A stretch of DNA of 64,000 bases, taken from contig JACKLW010000005.1 in assembly GCA_024235715.1 (NCBI GenBank), positions 62,001-126,000 on the forward strand, read 5' to 3'. The position numbers and the translations under genes are program-made. Of this stretch, positions 9,003 through 17,903 are shown piece by piece. The notes under the pieces are model-generated. The model saw only the letters and a list, made by a program, of their open reading frames with translations. It searched no databases and was not told where the DNA came from. The stretch is from Accumulibacter sp. (GTDB lineage: Bacteria; Pseudomonadota; Gammaproteobacteria; Burkholderiales; Rhodocyclaceae). Within the stretch, counting starts at the first letter, position 1, and each line of letters opens with the position of its first letter.

Positions 9003-9635
9003 ATGCCACTACTACCAGACGATCTCGAACTAATCAGCGCCCGAACCCTGTCGCATTACGACCAGCGCGCCGAAGACTTCCGCGATGGAACACGCCACCA
9101 CGACGTGACTCAGAACATCGCCGCGCTGCTGCGTCACATTCAGGGCCAGGCACCATTCACGATACTCGACTTCGGCTGTGGGCCGGGCCGCGATCTCAAG
9201 GCCTTCAGCCGCCTCGGGCATGTCGCTGTCGGACTCGATGGCGCCAGGCGCTTCGTGGACATGGCGCGGGCAGACAGCGGCTGCACGGTCTGGCATCAGG
9301 ACTTCCTGAAGCTCGCTCTGCCGATGGCGCACTTCGACGGGATATTCGCCAACGCCTCGCTGTTCCACGTCCCGGGTCAGGAGTTGCCGCGCGTGCTGAG
9401 GCAATTGCACGCTGCCCTCAAGCCCGAGGGCGTGCTGTTCTGCTCGAACCCGCGCGGCGACAATGAGGAAGGCTGGCACAACGGCCGCTATGCCAGCTAT
9501 CATGACCTCGCGGACTGGCGCTGCCGTATGGCGGCAGCGGGCTATGTCGAGCTCGAGCACTACTATCGTCCGGCCAACTTGCCGCGAGAACAGCAGCCGT
9601 GGCTCGCCAGCGTCTGGCGCCGGGCGGCGGCGTGA
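9003..9635 (+). CDS. Class I SAM-dependent methyltransferase
   Basis: The protein has 210 aa with a Rossmann-type methyltransferase fold. The SAM-binding motif I is DFGCGPGRD (56-64), followed by an acidic residue at the end of beta-2 (VGLDGARRFVDMA), motif-IV-like DGIFANASLFHV, and the post-motif region LRQLHAALKPEGVLFCSNP typical of small-molecule methyltransferases. The substrate cannot be predicted. The start at 9003 is chosen because translation upstream is Arg/Pro-rich and unlike a protein N-terminus. The region after 9635 runs 72 bp to the next gene on the same strand. Confidence 0.85.
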   Translation: MPLLPDDLELISARTLSHYDQRAEDFRDGTRHHDVTQNIAALLRHIQGQAPFTILDFGCGPGRDLKAFSRLGHVAVGLDGARRFVDMARADSGCTVWHQDFLKLALPMAHFDGIFANASLFHVPGQELPRVLRQLHAALKPEGVLFCSNPRGDNEEGWHNGRYASYHDLADWRCRMAAAGYVELEHYYRPANLPREQQPWLASVWRRAAA

Positions 9636-9707
9636 AGCAAGACCACCCTGCTGGCCTCGAACCAGCGGACAGGCTCCTTTCCTTTCGACGAAGGCGGCAC
9701 CCTGACC

Positions 9708-10370
9708 ATGCCCGATAGACGTTTCTCGAGACGCAGCACCCGCCTCAAGGCCGGACCGCGAATCGCCGAGGCGATCCTTGACTACGTGGGCCAGACGCCG
9801 ATGACCACCGAACTGGCGGGCGCCCGACCCGAACTTCGCGCGCGCGCAATCGCCGGGACGGCCGCCCGGCACGCTGCCGTAACCACCAGCGGCCTCAGCC
9901 TGCCGCCCGGCCCACTCGGCTGGCTGACCCTCCTGCCAGAATTGCGCACCTTGTGGCAACTGCAGACCCAGATGGTCGCCGACATCGCCGGCTGCTACGG
10001 AAAGTCAGCCGAATTGGGCCGCGAGGAGATGATCTACTGTCTTTTCCGGCATACCGACGCGCAAGCGGTCAGGGATCTGGTTGCCCAGATCGGCCAGCGT
10101 TATGTCGTCCAGCGCGCCTCGCGGCCACAGGTCCAGGCCGTGGTCCTGAAGATCGGCATGCACATTGCGCAACGGCTGATCGGCAAGGGAATCTCGCGCT
10201 GGATCCCGGTCTTTGGTGCCCTGGGCGCCGGCGCCTACGCCTACTACGATACTTCGCAGGTCGCCGACACGGCGATCGAGTTCTTCGCCGGCGTCATCGA
10301 CGTGCAGGGCGAGGACGCCGGCCCGCAAACGTACGACGCGGAAGATGCGGGGCCGCACAATTCGCGCTGA
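9708..10370 (+). CDS. EcsC-family-like protein
   Basis: The protein has 220 aa. The central part (about 60-115) has the LPPGPLGWLTLLPELRTLWQ and QMVADIAGCYGK pattern reminiscent of EcsC-family proteins, and a glycine-rich hydrophobic stretch (IPVFGALGAGAYAYYDTS) follows. EcsC was named from Bacillus, where the ecs locus affects secretion and competence, but the biochemical role is not known. The C-terminal 30 residues are acidic and probably disordered. The assignment rests on motif resemblance only. It is followed by a GGDEF protein 145 bp downstream. Confidence 0.6.
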   Translation: MPDRRFSRRSTRLKAGPRIAEAILDYVGQTPMTTELAGARPELRARAIAGTAARHAAVTTSGLSLPPGPLGWLTLLPELRTLWQLQTQMVADIAGCYGKSAELGREEMIYCLFRHTDAQAVRDLVAQIGQRYVVQRASRPQVQAVVLKIGMHIAQRLIGKGISRWIPVFGALGAGAYAYYDTSQVADTAIEFFAGVIDVQGEDAGPQTYDAEDAGPHNSR

Positions 10371-10473
10371 CTGCAGCAGCGATGTTGCACGACCGCGCCG
10401 GCAGACTGCCGACAGACACACAGGCGCGCGCCGGGCGATGCGCCGGCAGCGCGGGAGATGACCGCGGGCGGCC

Positions 10474-10482
10474 TGCTAGAAT
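10474..10482 (+). promoter_or_regulatory. Extended -10 promoter element
   Basis: TGCTAGAAT is an extended -10 (TGn followed by five of six consensus bases), 33 bp upstream of the ATG at 10516. No good -35 is present, as often for extended -10 promoters. Confidence 0.45.
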
Positions 10483-10515
10483 GACGGCCGCAGTCAGACG
10501 ATAGAGGCAGGTAGC

Positions 10516-11985
10516 ATGGTCAAGACCAGCAGGCATCTCGAGGAATGGGCAAGTCCACGGACGGTCATCACACTGACGATGCTGTTCGTCGTCGTGCTGT
10601 GGGCTGCCGTCGGCTTCTGGGTCGTCTCGGCCAGGCATGAGCGCGTGCTGACGACCAGTGAATCCTTGCAGCGCATGAACCACGCCGTGGAAGACCAGAC
10701 TCGCCGGCAGTTTCGCCTGGTCAACGTCTTCCTTGCCGCCTGCGCAAACTGGCTGGAGGCAAACCCCGATCGCGACCCACGCAGCGCACCGGCTTTCCAG
10801 CGTTTGATCAGGGGCTTTCGGGACAGAACCGGCGAAGCCATAGACATCCGTCTCCTCGCCGCGGATGGCGGCCTGTTCGACGTCGAGGCGGCCGCTGCCG
10901 ATCCCTTGGCAAACGTCGCCGATAGCGACTACTTCAAGAACACGCCGCCCAGCGGACAGCTGTTCATCGGCAGTCCCACGCGCGCTCGGCTGGAGGGGCA
11001 TTCCGAGCTTCCCGTCGCGCTGCGGCTCAGCACATCGGAACACGCCTTCCCGATCCTGGTCGCTGCCATCGACCTGGGGAAACTGACCGCCGTGTATGAA
11101 AGACAGCGCCGCAAGCCCGGTGGGGTGATCACCCTGCTTCGCTCCGACGGCATGATTCTGGCCAGAGCACCCGATGCCCCGCAGTTGCTCGGCCAGCCGA
11201 TTTCCGGCGCGGCCCTGCCCGCCAACGCACTGGCGCTGCAGCCAGGGGACGCGCTGCCCGAACCCGCGGCAGGCGGCGAGAGGCGACAAATCACCAGCTA
11301 TTCGCCGGTGCCCGACTTTCCCTTGCTGGTGATGGTCTCGGCGGACTACGACGACGTGCTCGAACCATGGCTGCGACAGAGTCTGTGGGTGATCCTTCTC
11401 GCGGTCGGCGTCACCGTGCCACTGGCTGTGGTCGCATTTCGATCCTTGCAGTTGCTGCGAGCGCTGGCGAGCCGAGACGCGGCCTTGCAGCATCTGGCGA
11501 CGACCGACCGGCTGACCGGCGTCAGCAGCCGACAGCACTTCGTCGCCACGCTTGAGGAGCAACTGCAGCGCGCGAATCGCGAACAGATGCCGTTGTCCGT
11601 CCTGCTGTTCGATATCGATTTCTTCAAGCGCATAAACGATGGTTACGGCCACGCCGTTGGCGATCAGGCGCTGATTGCGTTCGCCGAGGTGGCAAGCGAC
11701 TGCCTACGCGAAATGGACCTCATCGGGCGCCTCGGGGCTGGCGACTTCGCGATGCTGTTGCCCGCCACCCGTATCGACGAGGCGATCGGGATTGCCGAAC
11801 GGGTGCGCGCGGCGATCGCCAACGTCTCTATCGTCACCGAGAATGGTACCGTCCAGTTCACGGTCAGTGTCGGCGCCAGCGAAGCCAATGCCAGCGACAG
11901 CTCGTTTGACAGTGTTCTGAAGCGAGCCACCGCGGCACTGCAGGGCGCCAGATCGGGCGGCCCCGATCACGTGCTGGTCATCTGA
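10516..11985 (+). CDS. Membrane-anchored sensor with degenerate GGDEF domain
   Basis: The protein has 489 aa. A transmembrane helix (about 17-38), a periplasmic Cache-like sensor region (about 40-285), a second transmembrane helix (about 289-310) and a short signalling helix lead into a GGDEF domain (about 325-488). The metal and GTP-binding DIDFFKRINDGYGHAVGD is present, but the signature is GAGDF (407-411) instead of GG(D/E)EF, so the active-site Gly and acidic positions are altered. The inhibitory RxxD (REMD, 398-401) is kept. It may therefore bind c-di-GMP as a receptor rather than make it, but variant GGDEF motifs can retain activity. An extended -10 promoter lies just upstream. Confidence 0.88.
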   Translation: MVKTSRHLEEWASPRTVITLTMLFVVVLWAAVGFWVVSARHERVLTTSESLQRMNHAVEDQTRRQFRLVNVFLAACANWLEANPDRDPRSAPAFQRLIRGFRDRTGEAIDIRLLAADGGLFDVEAAAADPLANVADSDYFKNTPPSGQLFIGSPTRARLEGHSELPVALRLSTSEHAFPILVAAIDLGKLTAVYERQRRKPGGVITLLRSDGMILARAPDAPQLLGQPISGAALPANALALQPGDALPEPAAGGERRQITSYSPVPDFPLLVMVSADYDDVLEPWLRQSLWVILLAVGVTVPLAVVAFRSLQLLRALASRDAALQHLATTDRLTGVSSRQHFVATLEEQLQRANREQMPLSVLLFDIDFFKRINDGYGHAVGDQALIAFAEVASDCLREMDLIGRLGAGDFAMLLPATRIDEAIGIAERVRAAIANVSIVTENGTVQFTVSVGASEANASDSSFDSVLKRATAALQGARSGGPDHVLVI

Positions 11986-12049
11986 CCCGCCCGACCAGCA
12001 CAGCGTTCCCGTGCCCCAACGGAAGCTCGGTGCAGGAACCGCGTGCAGG

Positions 12050-12850
12050 CTAACAGCCCTTCCACTCGGGTTTGCGCTTGCCGATGAAAGCGTCGATTCC
12101 CTCGCCGGCGTCTTCGGTCATCATGTTGCACGCCATCACTTCGGAGGCATACTGGTAGGCACCTTCGAGTCCCATTTCGAGCTGCTTGTAGAACATCTGC
12201 TTGCCCATGCCGATGGCCACCGCCGACTTGGCCACGATCGAGCCGGCCAGCCTGTCGACCTCGGCGTCGAGGGCGTCGGCGGCGACGACACGATTGACCA
12301 GCCCCTGCCGCAGCGCCGCCTGCGCATCGATGAAATCGCCGGTGAGCAGCATCTCCAGCGCCTGCTTGCGACCGAGGTTGCGCGACAGGCCGACGCCAGG
12401 CGTCGCACAGAAGAGGCCGACGTTGATCCCGGAGGTGGCGAAGCGCGCGCCGTCGGCGGCGACCGCCAGATCACACATCGATACCAGCTGGCAACCGGCC
12501 GCAGTGGCAATGCCGTGAACGCGTGCGATCACCGGCTGTGGCATCTGCGTCAGCGCCATCATCATCCGCCCACAACGCCTGAACAGGTCCTGCATGAAGG
12601 CCTTGTCGTGATTGGCGCGCATTTCCTTGAGGTCGTGTCCGGCGCAGAAGGCCTTGCCGGCACCTGCGATGACCAGCACGCGGACCGCGCGATCAGCCGC
12701 TATGGCGTCGATCTGCGCCTGCAAGGCGGCGATCATCGCCTGTGACAGCGAGTTGAACTGCTGCGGACGGTTCAGCATGAGTGTCGTGATGCCCTGATTA
12801 TCGCTGCGGACAACGTAGGGATCGTCCTGGATTGGTGTTTCGGTGCTCAT
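12050..12850 (-). CDS. Enoyl-CoA hydratase/isomerase family protein, ECHDC3-like
   Basis: The protein has 266 aa with a crotonase fold. The oxyanion-hole regions GAGKAFCAGHDLKEM (residues 63-77) and HGIATAAGC (112-120) are present. Both glutamates that catalyse hydration in classical enoyl-CoA hydratase are replaced, by Gln121 and Gly141. The pattern AAGCQLVSMCD followed by FATSGINVGLFCATPGV is the one seen in the ECHDC3 branch. The reaction is therefore unknown and simple hydratase activity is unlikely. The ribosome site (AAGGAGAGAGGA) is strong. It lies 51 bp downstream of the MCE-transporter lipoprotein on the same strand, so it could be the last gene of that operon. Confidence 0.88.
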   Translation of the reverse strand: MSTETPIQDDPYVVRSDNQGITTLMLNRPQQFNSLSQAMIAALQAQIDAIAADRAVRVLVIAGAGKAFCAGHDLKEMRANHDKAFMQDLFRRCGRMMMALTQMPQPVIARVHGIATAAGCQLVSMCDLAVAADGARFATSGINVGLFCATPGVGLSRNLGRKQALEMLLTGDFIDAQAALRQGLVNRVVAADALDAEVDRLAGSIVAKSAVAIGMGKQMFYKQLEMGLEGAYQYASEVMACNMMTEDAGEGIDAFIGKRKPEWKGC

Positions 12851-12901
12851 TCCTCTCTCCTTCTCTTGGCAAGTACAAACGGGCTCGCTGGCGGCAGCAA
12901 G

Positions 12902-13519
12902 TCAGTCGCGTGACGGCGACGGGCAATTCCGCAGCCGACCGCTTTTCTCCAGCGCGCGCAACCAGTCGGCGAGTCGCCGCCCAAGTTCTTCGCTGGCCGC
13001 AACCAGCGCACGGACACCACCACTGGCGTCGGCGCTCGCTGCCGGCTGGGCGATCGCGATCGGCTGCTCGGCGATGATCTCCTGCCCCAAGTCGAGCACA
13101 GCGGCGGTTCCCTGCAATACCGCACGACTGTACAGTGGCGTAGCGAAGGTTTGCGAGAACTCCTGCAGTTCGAGACGCAATACGCAACCGGGCGCCGCAG
13201 GCCGGCCGCCGCCGCCGAGAAGACCAAGCTGCTGGCGCAGGCGCTGCGAGAGTAGCAGTCCGGGCTCTCCTGCCCAGCGGCTATCCGCGTAGCTGCGCAG
13301 CTTCATGGGATCATCGTAGAGCAAGCGATAGGCGATGCGCAGCGAGTCAAACCAGTACGGCGCACGGACTTCGAGGGTCAAATTCGACCACCCGGCGTCG
13401 CCGGCAAGGCGCTCGGTCGGCAGCCCGAAGTCATACACCTCGGGCTGTGTCGCCTTCGGCAGACCACCCACACACGCGCTCAGCGCACACGCCGCAAACA
13501 ATACCGACAGCCTCTTCAT
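12902..13519 (-). CDS. ABC-type transport auxiliary lipoprotein (PqiC/DUF330-like)
   Basis: The protein has 205 aa. A lipoprotein signal peptide ends in the lipobox LSAC with Cys16 as the lipidated residue. The mature part resembles the auxiliary outer-membrane lipoproteins encoded with MCE systems (PqiC-type), including the VYDFGLP start and LEVRAPYWFDSLRIAYR. Such lipoproteins are thought to connect the MCE channel to the outer membrane. Its ATG overlaps the stop codon of the upstream MCE gene by 4 bp (ATGA), indicating translational coupling and a shared function. Confidence 0.85.
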   Translation of the reverse strand: MKRLSVLFAACALSACVGGLPKATQPEVYDFGLPTERLAGDAGWSNLTLEVRAPYWFDSLRIAYRLLYDDPMKLRSYADSRWAGEPGLLLSQRLRQQLGLLGGGGRPAAPGCVLRLELQEFSQTFATPLYSRAVLQGTAAVLDLGQEIIAEQPIAIAQPAASADASGGVRALVAASEELGRRLADWLRALEKSGRLRNCPSPSRD

Positions 13520-14460
13520 GGCGACCCCTGCACAGCCGGTGGTGCTGAATACCCGGCCTCGCCGGGCCCGGGCGCGCGCTTGGGCGGGCCAAAAACCAGG
13601 CTTTGCGGAGCCTCCTCCAGCAAGCGCAGCACCCGGTTGAGTTGGCGCGAGTTGGCCGACAACTCGCTGCCGAGCTGGTTGAGCCGCGGGGCGAGCGCGG
13701 CGATGCCGCCCGACGACGCATCGCCCAGCAAGTGATCGACCCTGTCGCTGACCGTCTGCAGGCGAACGACCAGTTCGCGCGCTTCGATCAGCAGCGGCGT
13801 CGCCTTGCCAGCTGCCTGTTCGGCGCGCGCCAGCGTGGCATTGAGCAGACGAAGGCTTGCCGGGGTCTGCGCCAACAGCTGCCGAAGCTGGCTGACGGCA
13901 GCATTGGCGTTGGCGGTAGTCGCTTCGAGGTTGACCAGAACTCCGGCGAAATGCCGCCGATTCTCGCCGTCGAGCAACTTGTTTGCATTGACCAGGAACT
14001 CCCTGGCCGCGGCCAGCGTCTCCGAACCGCCGTCCGACAGCTGATCGATAAGCGAGGCTTGCATGACGATCCGGGACTCTGGCCCGTCGCCACCGGGCAG
14101 CGGTTGAGGATCGTCACCGGTATCCTCGAGCAGGATGTGGGCAATGCCGGTGACGCCCTGATAGCCGATCTTGGCAGTCGTTCCATGGGTTACCGGAACC
14201 GATTTGCTGACGGTGATGCGAATCAGAATGTTGTGCAGGTCGTCCGGATCGAGCGTTATGGCTTCAACCTTGCCAACCCGGATGCCGCGATAGCGGACCT
14301 GTCCTTGCAGGCTGAGACCGGTGACGTTCTTCGTCGTCACCACCGTGTATTCGCGGGTCGCTTCGTGCTTGCCGCCGAACCACCATGCCGACAAGACGGC
14401 GGCGGCACCGAGAAGCAGTGCGAACAGCCCCGCTGCCAGGGCGTGCGAACGGTTCTCCAC
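13516..14460 (-). CDS. MCE/MlaD family periplasmic lipid-binding protein
   Basis: The protein has 314 aa. One N-terminal transmembrane anchor (about 8-28) is followed by a single MCE domain (about 38-120) beginning REYTVVTTKNVTGL and containing VRYRGIRVGKV, then a long helical C-terminal region that would form the tube-like part of an MCE hexamer. I chose the GTG at 14460: it is preceded by CAGGAGG at a 10-nt spacing and gives the family-like start VENRSHALAAG. An ATG at 14502 would lie inside the upstream ATPase gene. It transports or holds lipid between the inner and outer membranes together with its neighbouring ATPase, permease and lipoprotein. Confidence 0.9.
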   Translation of the reverse strand: MENRSHALAAGLFALLLGAAAVLSAWWFGGKHEATREYTVVTTKNVTGLSLQGQVRYRGIRVGKVEAITLDPDDLHNILIRITVSKSVPVTHGTTAKIGYQGVTGIAHILLEDTGDDPQPLPGGDGPESRIVMQASLIDQLSDGGSETLAAAREFLVNANKLLDGENRRHFAGVLVNLEATTANANAAVSQLRQLLAQTPASLRLLNATLARAEQAAGKATPLLIEARELVVRLQTVSDRVDHLLGDASSGGIAALAPRLNQLGSELSANSRQLNRVLRLLEEAPQSLVFGPPKRAPGPGEAGYSAPPAVQGSP

Positions 14461-14462
14461 GA

Positions 14463-15272
14463 CTACTTCGCCTCCTGTCGCGGGGTCGGCGCGGCGCGCC
14501 ACGAAGCGAAAAAGTTGCGGACGAAGGGATGATCGACGGCCAGCACTTCCGCGGCCGCGCCACAGGCGACTATCCTGTGATCGGCGAGGACCGCCAGACG
14601 CGTCGCCAGCGCCGCCAGCGTCGCCAGATCGTGCGTCACCATGATCACCGTAAAGCCGAGTTCGCGCTGCAGCACCTTGATCAGTTCGACGAAGCTCTCA
14701 CTGAGATCGGGGTCGAGACCCGCCGTCGGTTCATCGAGGACCAGCAGTTCGGGTTCCAGCGACAGCGCACGCGCCAGCGCCACACGCTTGACCATTCCCC
14801 CGGATAGCTCGGCGGGCATCAAACTGCCGTGGCGCGGCTCGAGTTCCACCATCGCCAGCTTCAGCATTACCAGATCGCGGATCATCGCCTCATCAATCGT
14901 ACGCAGTTCCCGTAGCGGGAACGCGATGTTGTCAAATACCGAAAACGCCGAAAAGAGCGCTCCCTGCTGGAAGAGCATCCCGAAGCGACGACGGACGGCC
15001 CGGCTTCGCTCCGGATCAGGGTCGAGAACCGTCTGTCCGAAAAGCCTCAGCGTTCCCGCGCTCGGCGCCAGCAGACCGACGATCTCGCGCAGCAGGGTCG
15101 TCTTGCCGCTTCCGGACCCACCGACCAGACCGAGCATCTGCCCCGCTTCAACGTCGAGATCGATGTCCTGATGAATGAGCACCTTGTCGAAACGGGTGCA
15201 CAGACCGCGAATCTCGATCACCGGCGCAGCCTTCCGGCCTTCCTTCGCTGCCAAGTTCACGTTTTCGTTCAT
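14463..15272 (-). CDS. ABC transporter ATP-binding protein, MlaF-like
   Basis: The protein has 269 aa. Walker A GGSGSGKT lies at 51-58, the ABC signature is LSGGMVKRVALARAL, and Walker B is LLVLDEPTAGLDP followed by the switch His in MVTHDL. The LSGGM signature and length match the MlaF/Ttg2A branch that powers MCE lipid transport. Its ATG overlaps the stop codon of the permease gene by 4 bp and the MCE protein starts 2 bp after its stop, so the genes are tightly coupled. Confidence 0.92.
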   Translation of the reverse strand: MNENVNLAAKEGRKAAPVIEIRGLCTRFDKVLIHQDIDLDVEAGQMLGLVGGSGSGKTTLLREIVGLLAPSAGTLRLFGQTVLDPDPERSRAVRRRFGMLFQQGALFSAFSVFDNIAFPLRELRTIDEAMIRDLVMLKLAMVELEPRHGSLMPAELSGGMVKRVALARALSLEPELLVLDEPTAGLDPDLSESFVELIKVLQRELGFTVIMVTHDLATLAALATRLAVLADHRIVACGAAAEVLAVDHPFVRNFFASWRAAPTPRQEAK

Positions 15273-16384
15273 ATTGGCAGTCCGATACTGCGCGTCAGAA
15301 CCGCTGCAATGGCGTCGACCAGGATCGCCACCGTGATCGAGGTTACCACCGAAGAGGTCGTCTGGGACGACAGGCTTTCGGTATTCGGCTTGACCCTGAG
15401 GCCGAAGTGGCAGGCAATCAGCGCGATCAGGAAACCGAAGGCGACGCCCTTGCCCATGCCGATCCACAGATTGCTTACCGGCACCACTTTCGGCAGCGTG
15501 TCGACGAAGAAGCCGTAGGAGAGGTCCATCTGCAGATTGGCCGCAACCATGCCGCCGATGATCCCTGCTCCCGAACACCAGACGACCAGCAGCGGCATTA
15601 CCACCGCGAGTGCGAGGACTTTCGGCAATACCAGCCGCAGACTTCGCGAAACGCCCATCGTTGCCAGTGCGTCGATCTCTTCGGTAACCCGCATGACGCC
15701 GATCTGGGCGGTCATCGCCGACCCGGAGCGGCCGGCGACCAGGACTGCAACCAGCACCGGCCCCAACTCGCGGACGATGCTGATGCCGAGCAGGTTGACG
15801 ATGTACACATCGGCACCGAAGGTCGACAGTTGCAGCGCCGAGAGATAGGAGAGCACGACACCGATCAGAAATCCGATCAACGCCGTCACCGGCAGCGCCT
15901 GCGTACCGCTCTTGTAGAGGTTGGCCGAGAATTCTCGCCATGGCATGTCGCCAGGGTGTCGGAAGATATGCAGCAGATCCAGGACGAGTTGGCCGATCAG
16001 CGCCACCATCCCGGCAAGATGAGCGGCCGCACCCAGAACCATGCGACCGACAACGACAAACGCCAACAGGCGGTCTTTCCCGGAGTCCCGGGAGCGGTGG
16101 ACCGGCATCGCCTCGACACGTTCGATCAGCAAGCGGTGGCTGGGAGAAATGAGCAGCGAGGACGGCCACTGCCGCCCCCAGGCGCGCCACAGGAGCACCC
16201 CGCCAGCGCTGTCCATGCGTGCGATTGATCGCAGATCCCATGCCGGATCATCAAGCGCCAATGTACGCAAGCGATGCTCCAAGGCGCTGATCGGCCGTGG
16301 CATCGTCGCCAGAGTCCAGTCGCCCGAGAGCTGCAGCAGCGTCGAATCCGCACGTTCCAGCGTTTCGATCCTGGCGACGCTCAT
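15269..16384 (-). CDS. MlaE-family ABC permease with N-terminal STAS-like domain
   Basis: The protein has 371 aa, longer than classical MlaE (about 260). The extra N-terminal about 95 residues (RADSTLLQLSGDWTLATMP, LRSIARMDSAGGVLLWRAWG) resemble a STAS domain, which in E. coli is a separate protein, MlaB. The permease part (about 110-370) has five to six hydrophobic segments and the family features FLIGVVLSYLSALQLSTFGAD, LVAGRSGSAMTAQIGVMRVTEEIDAL and GGMVAA. ATG 16384 is 7 bp after the ppx stop codon, so it is very probably transcribed with ppx. Confidence 0.92.
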   Translation of the reverse strand: MSVARIETLERADSTLLQLSGDWTLATMPRPISALEHRLRTLALDDPAWDLRSIARMDSAGGVLLWRAWGRQWPSSLLISPSHRLLIERVEAMPVHRSRDSGKDRLLAFVVVGRMVLGAAAHLAGMVALIGQLVLDLLHIFRHPGDMPWREFSANLYKSGTQALPVTALIGFLIGVVLSYLSALQLSTFGADVYIVNLLGISIVRELGPVLVAVLVAGRSGSAMTAQIGVMRVTEEIDALATMGVSRSLRLVLPKVLALAVVMPLLVVWCSGAGIIGGMVAANLQMDLSYGFFVDTLPKVVPVSNLWIGMGKGVAFGFLIALIACHFGLRVKPNTESLSSQTTSSVVTSITVAILVDAIAAVLTRSIGLPI

Positions 16385-16391
16385 CGCGGCC

Positions 16392-17903
16392 TCAGCGCAG
16401 CGTCGTCCCGGCCGGCAGAGCACGAGTCTGCATCTCGATACCGATACGGTTCCAGAGCAGCGATTCTTCGCGCAAGGCGGCAACGGTCATGGGGTTGGCG
16501 TCCAGCCAGGCGGCCGACACATCGAGCTGAAACCCAACCGGCGACTCCCGGACCGTCAGTTCCGGTGGCGAATGATCGTCGCGCGAACGATGCAGCAACG
16601 CCGCCAGCCGCAGGCAGAAGACCAGCCGCCAGTTTGGGTCACCGGCAGGCATCGCGGCCAGTTTATGGAGCCTGCCGCGATGGCCGAGAACGAGCATCGC
16701 CAGACGCGCCTGATCGCGTTTCGAAAAACCCGGCATGTCGGCGTTATTCACGATGTAGGCGCCATGCTTGTGAAAGCTGCTGTGGGCAACCGAGGCACCG
16801 ATCTCGTGCAGCGACACCGCCCAGCGCAAGAAGTGCACGTCGCTCTCGTGCTCCGGTGAATCGAGCCGGATCAACTGCCCGAGCAAGGCCACGGCGCTGC
16901 GTTCGACGCGCCGGACCTGCGCCTCGGCGACCTGATAGCGGCGCATGAACTGGGCAACCGTCGCGTCGCGCGTGTCATGATGTTCGAAGCGGCGCAGCAG
17001 GTCGTGCAGGACACCCAGCGGCAAGGCGCCATCGGAATAGGTCATGTGCTCGATTTCGAGCGACGAAAAGACCGCCGACATGATCGCCATGGCGCCCGGA
17101 AGAATCGGCAGGCGTTCGCTGCGCAGGCCCTTGAGCGGCAGCGCTTCCGCCGAGCCGGCGCGGATGATCATCTGACGCAGGCGGGCCAGCCCCTGGCGGC
17201 TGATGCCCCCTCGCCCGTCGGGGTTCAGATCGTTCATTCCGAGCACCCCGGCAAGTTCCTGCGCCGAACCCGATGTCCCGACCGCCTCCTGCCAGCCACA
17301 GCGCTGATAGTCGGTGACGACCGCTTCGAGTTCGCCGGCAGCCGCCATCTCGGCGGCCGTGAAGCGCTTCCGGTCTACCTTGCCATCGGGGAAGAAACGC
17401 TGGCGAAAGTTGATGCCGCCCATGAACAGCGACTCCATCAGCAAGGCTTCGCTACCGGCGCCGATGATCAGCTCGGTCGAACCCCCGCCGATATCGACCA
17501 CCAGACGCCGGTGATCGGCAGGCGGCAGCACCTTCGCGGCGCCGATGAAGATCAGACGTGCCTCCTCGCGACCACCGATGATCTCGATCGGAAAACCCAG
17601 GGCGGCCTCTGCCTGCGGCAGAATGATGGCGGCATTCTTCGCCACGCGCATCGCATCGGTGGTCACCGCACGCACTGCTTCCGGTGCGAAACCGCGCAGC
17701 CGCTCGCCCAGACGCCGCAGGGCCTCGATCGCCCGCTGCTGCGACGCGTGGTCGAGCATTTTCTCTCTGGTCAGGCCCGAACCAAGGCGAACAGTTTCCT
17801 TCAGCGAATCGAGGGGATGAATCTGATCGCCAACGATACGCCCGATCTGCACGCGAAAACTGTTGGAACCGAGGTCGACACCGGCAATTAGTTCGTAACT
17901 CAT
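16392..17903 (-). CDS. ppx: Exopolyphosphatase (Ppx/GppA family)
   Basis: The protein has 503 aa. It removes terminal phosphates from polyphosphate, and GppA relatives also hydrolyse pppGpp. It belongs to the actin/Hsp70-like ASKHA fold. Motifs seen are GVDLGSNSFR near the N-terminus (phosphate 1), AVTTDAMRVAKN, and DIGGGSTELI (phosphate 2), followed by a helical HD-like C-terminal part with LHEIGASVAHSSFHKHG. ATG 17903 follows a GAAGAAGAACGGG stretch and starts MSYELIAGVDLG. It is the first gene of a run of genes leading into an MCE lipid transporter, and diverges from ppk1 across 213 bp. Confidence 0.93.
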   Translation of the reverse strand: MSYELIAGVDLGSNSFRVQIGRIVGDQIHPLDSLKETVRLGSGLTREKMLDHASQQRAIEALRRLGERLRGFAPEAVRAVTTDAMRVAKNAAIILPQAEAALGFPIEIIGGREEARLIFIGAAKVLPPADHRRLVVDIGGGSTELIIGAGSEALLMESLFMGGINFRQRFFPDGKVDRKRFTAAEMAAAGELEAVVTDYQRCGWQEAVGTSGSAQELAGVLGMNDLNPDGRGGISRQGLARLRQMIIRAGSAEALPLKGLRSERLPILPGAMAIMSAVFSSLEIEHMTYSDGALPLGVLHDLLRRFEHHDTRDATVAQFMRRYQVAEAQVRRVERSAVALLGQLIRLDSPEHESDVHFLRWAVSLHEIGASVAHSSFHKHGAYIVNNADMPGFSKRDQARLAMLVLGHRGRLHKLAAMPAGDPNWRLVFCLRLAALLHRSRDDHSPPELTVRESPVGFQLDVSAAWLDANPMTVAALREESLLWNRIGIEMQTRALPAGTTLR

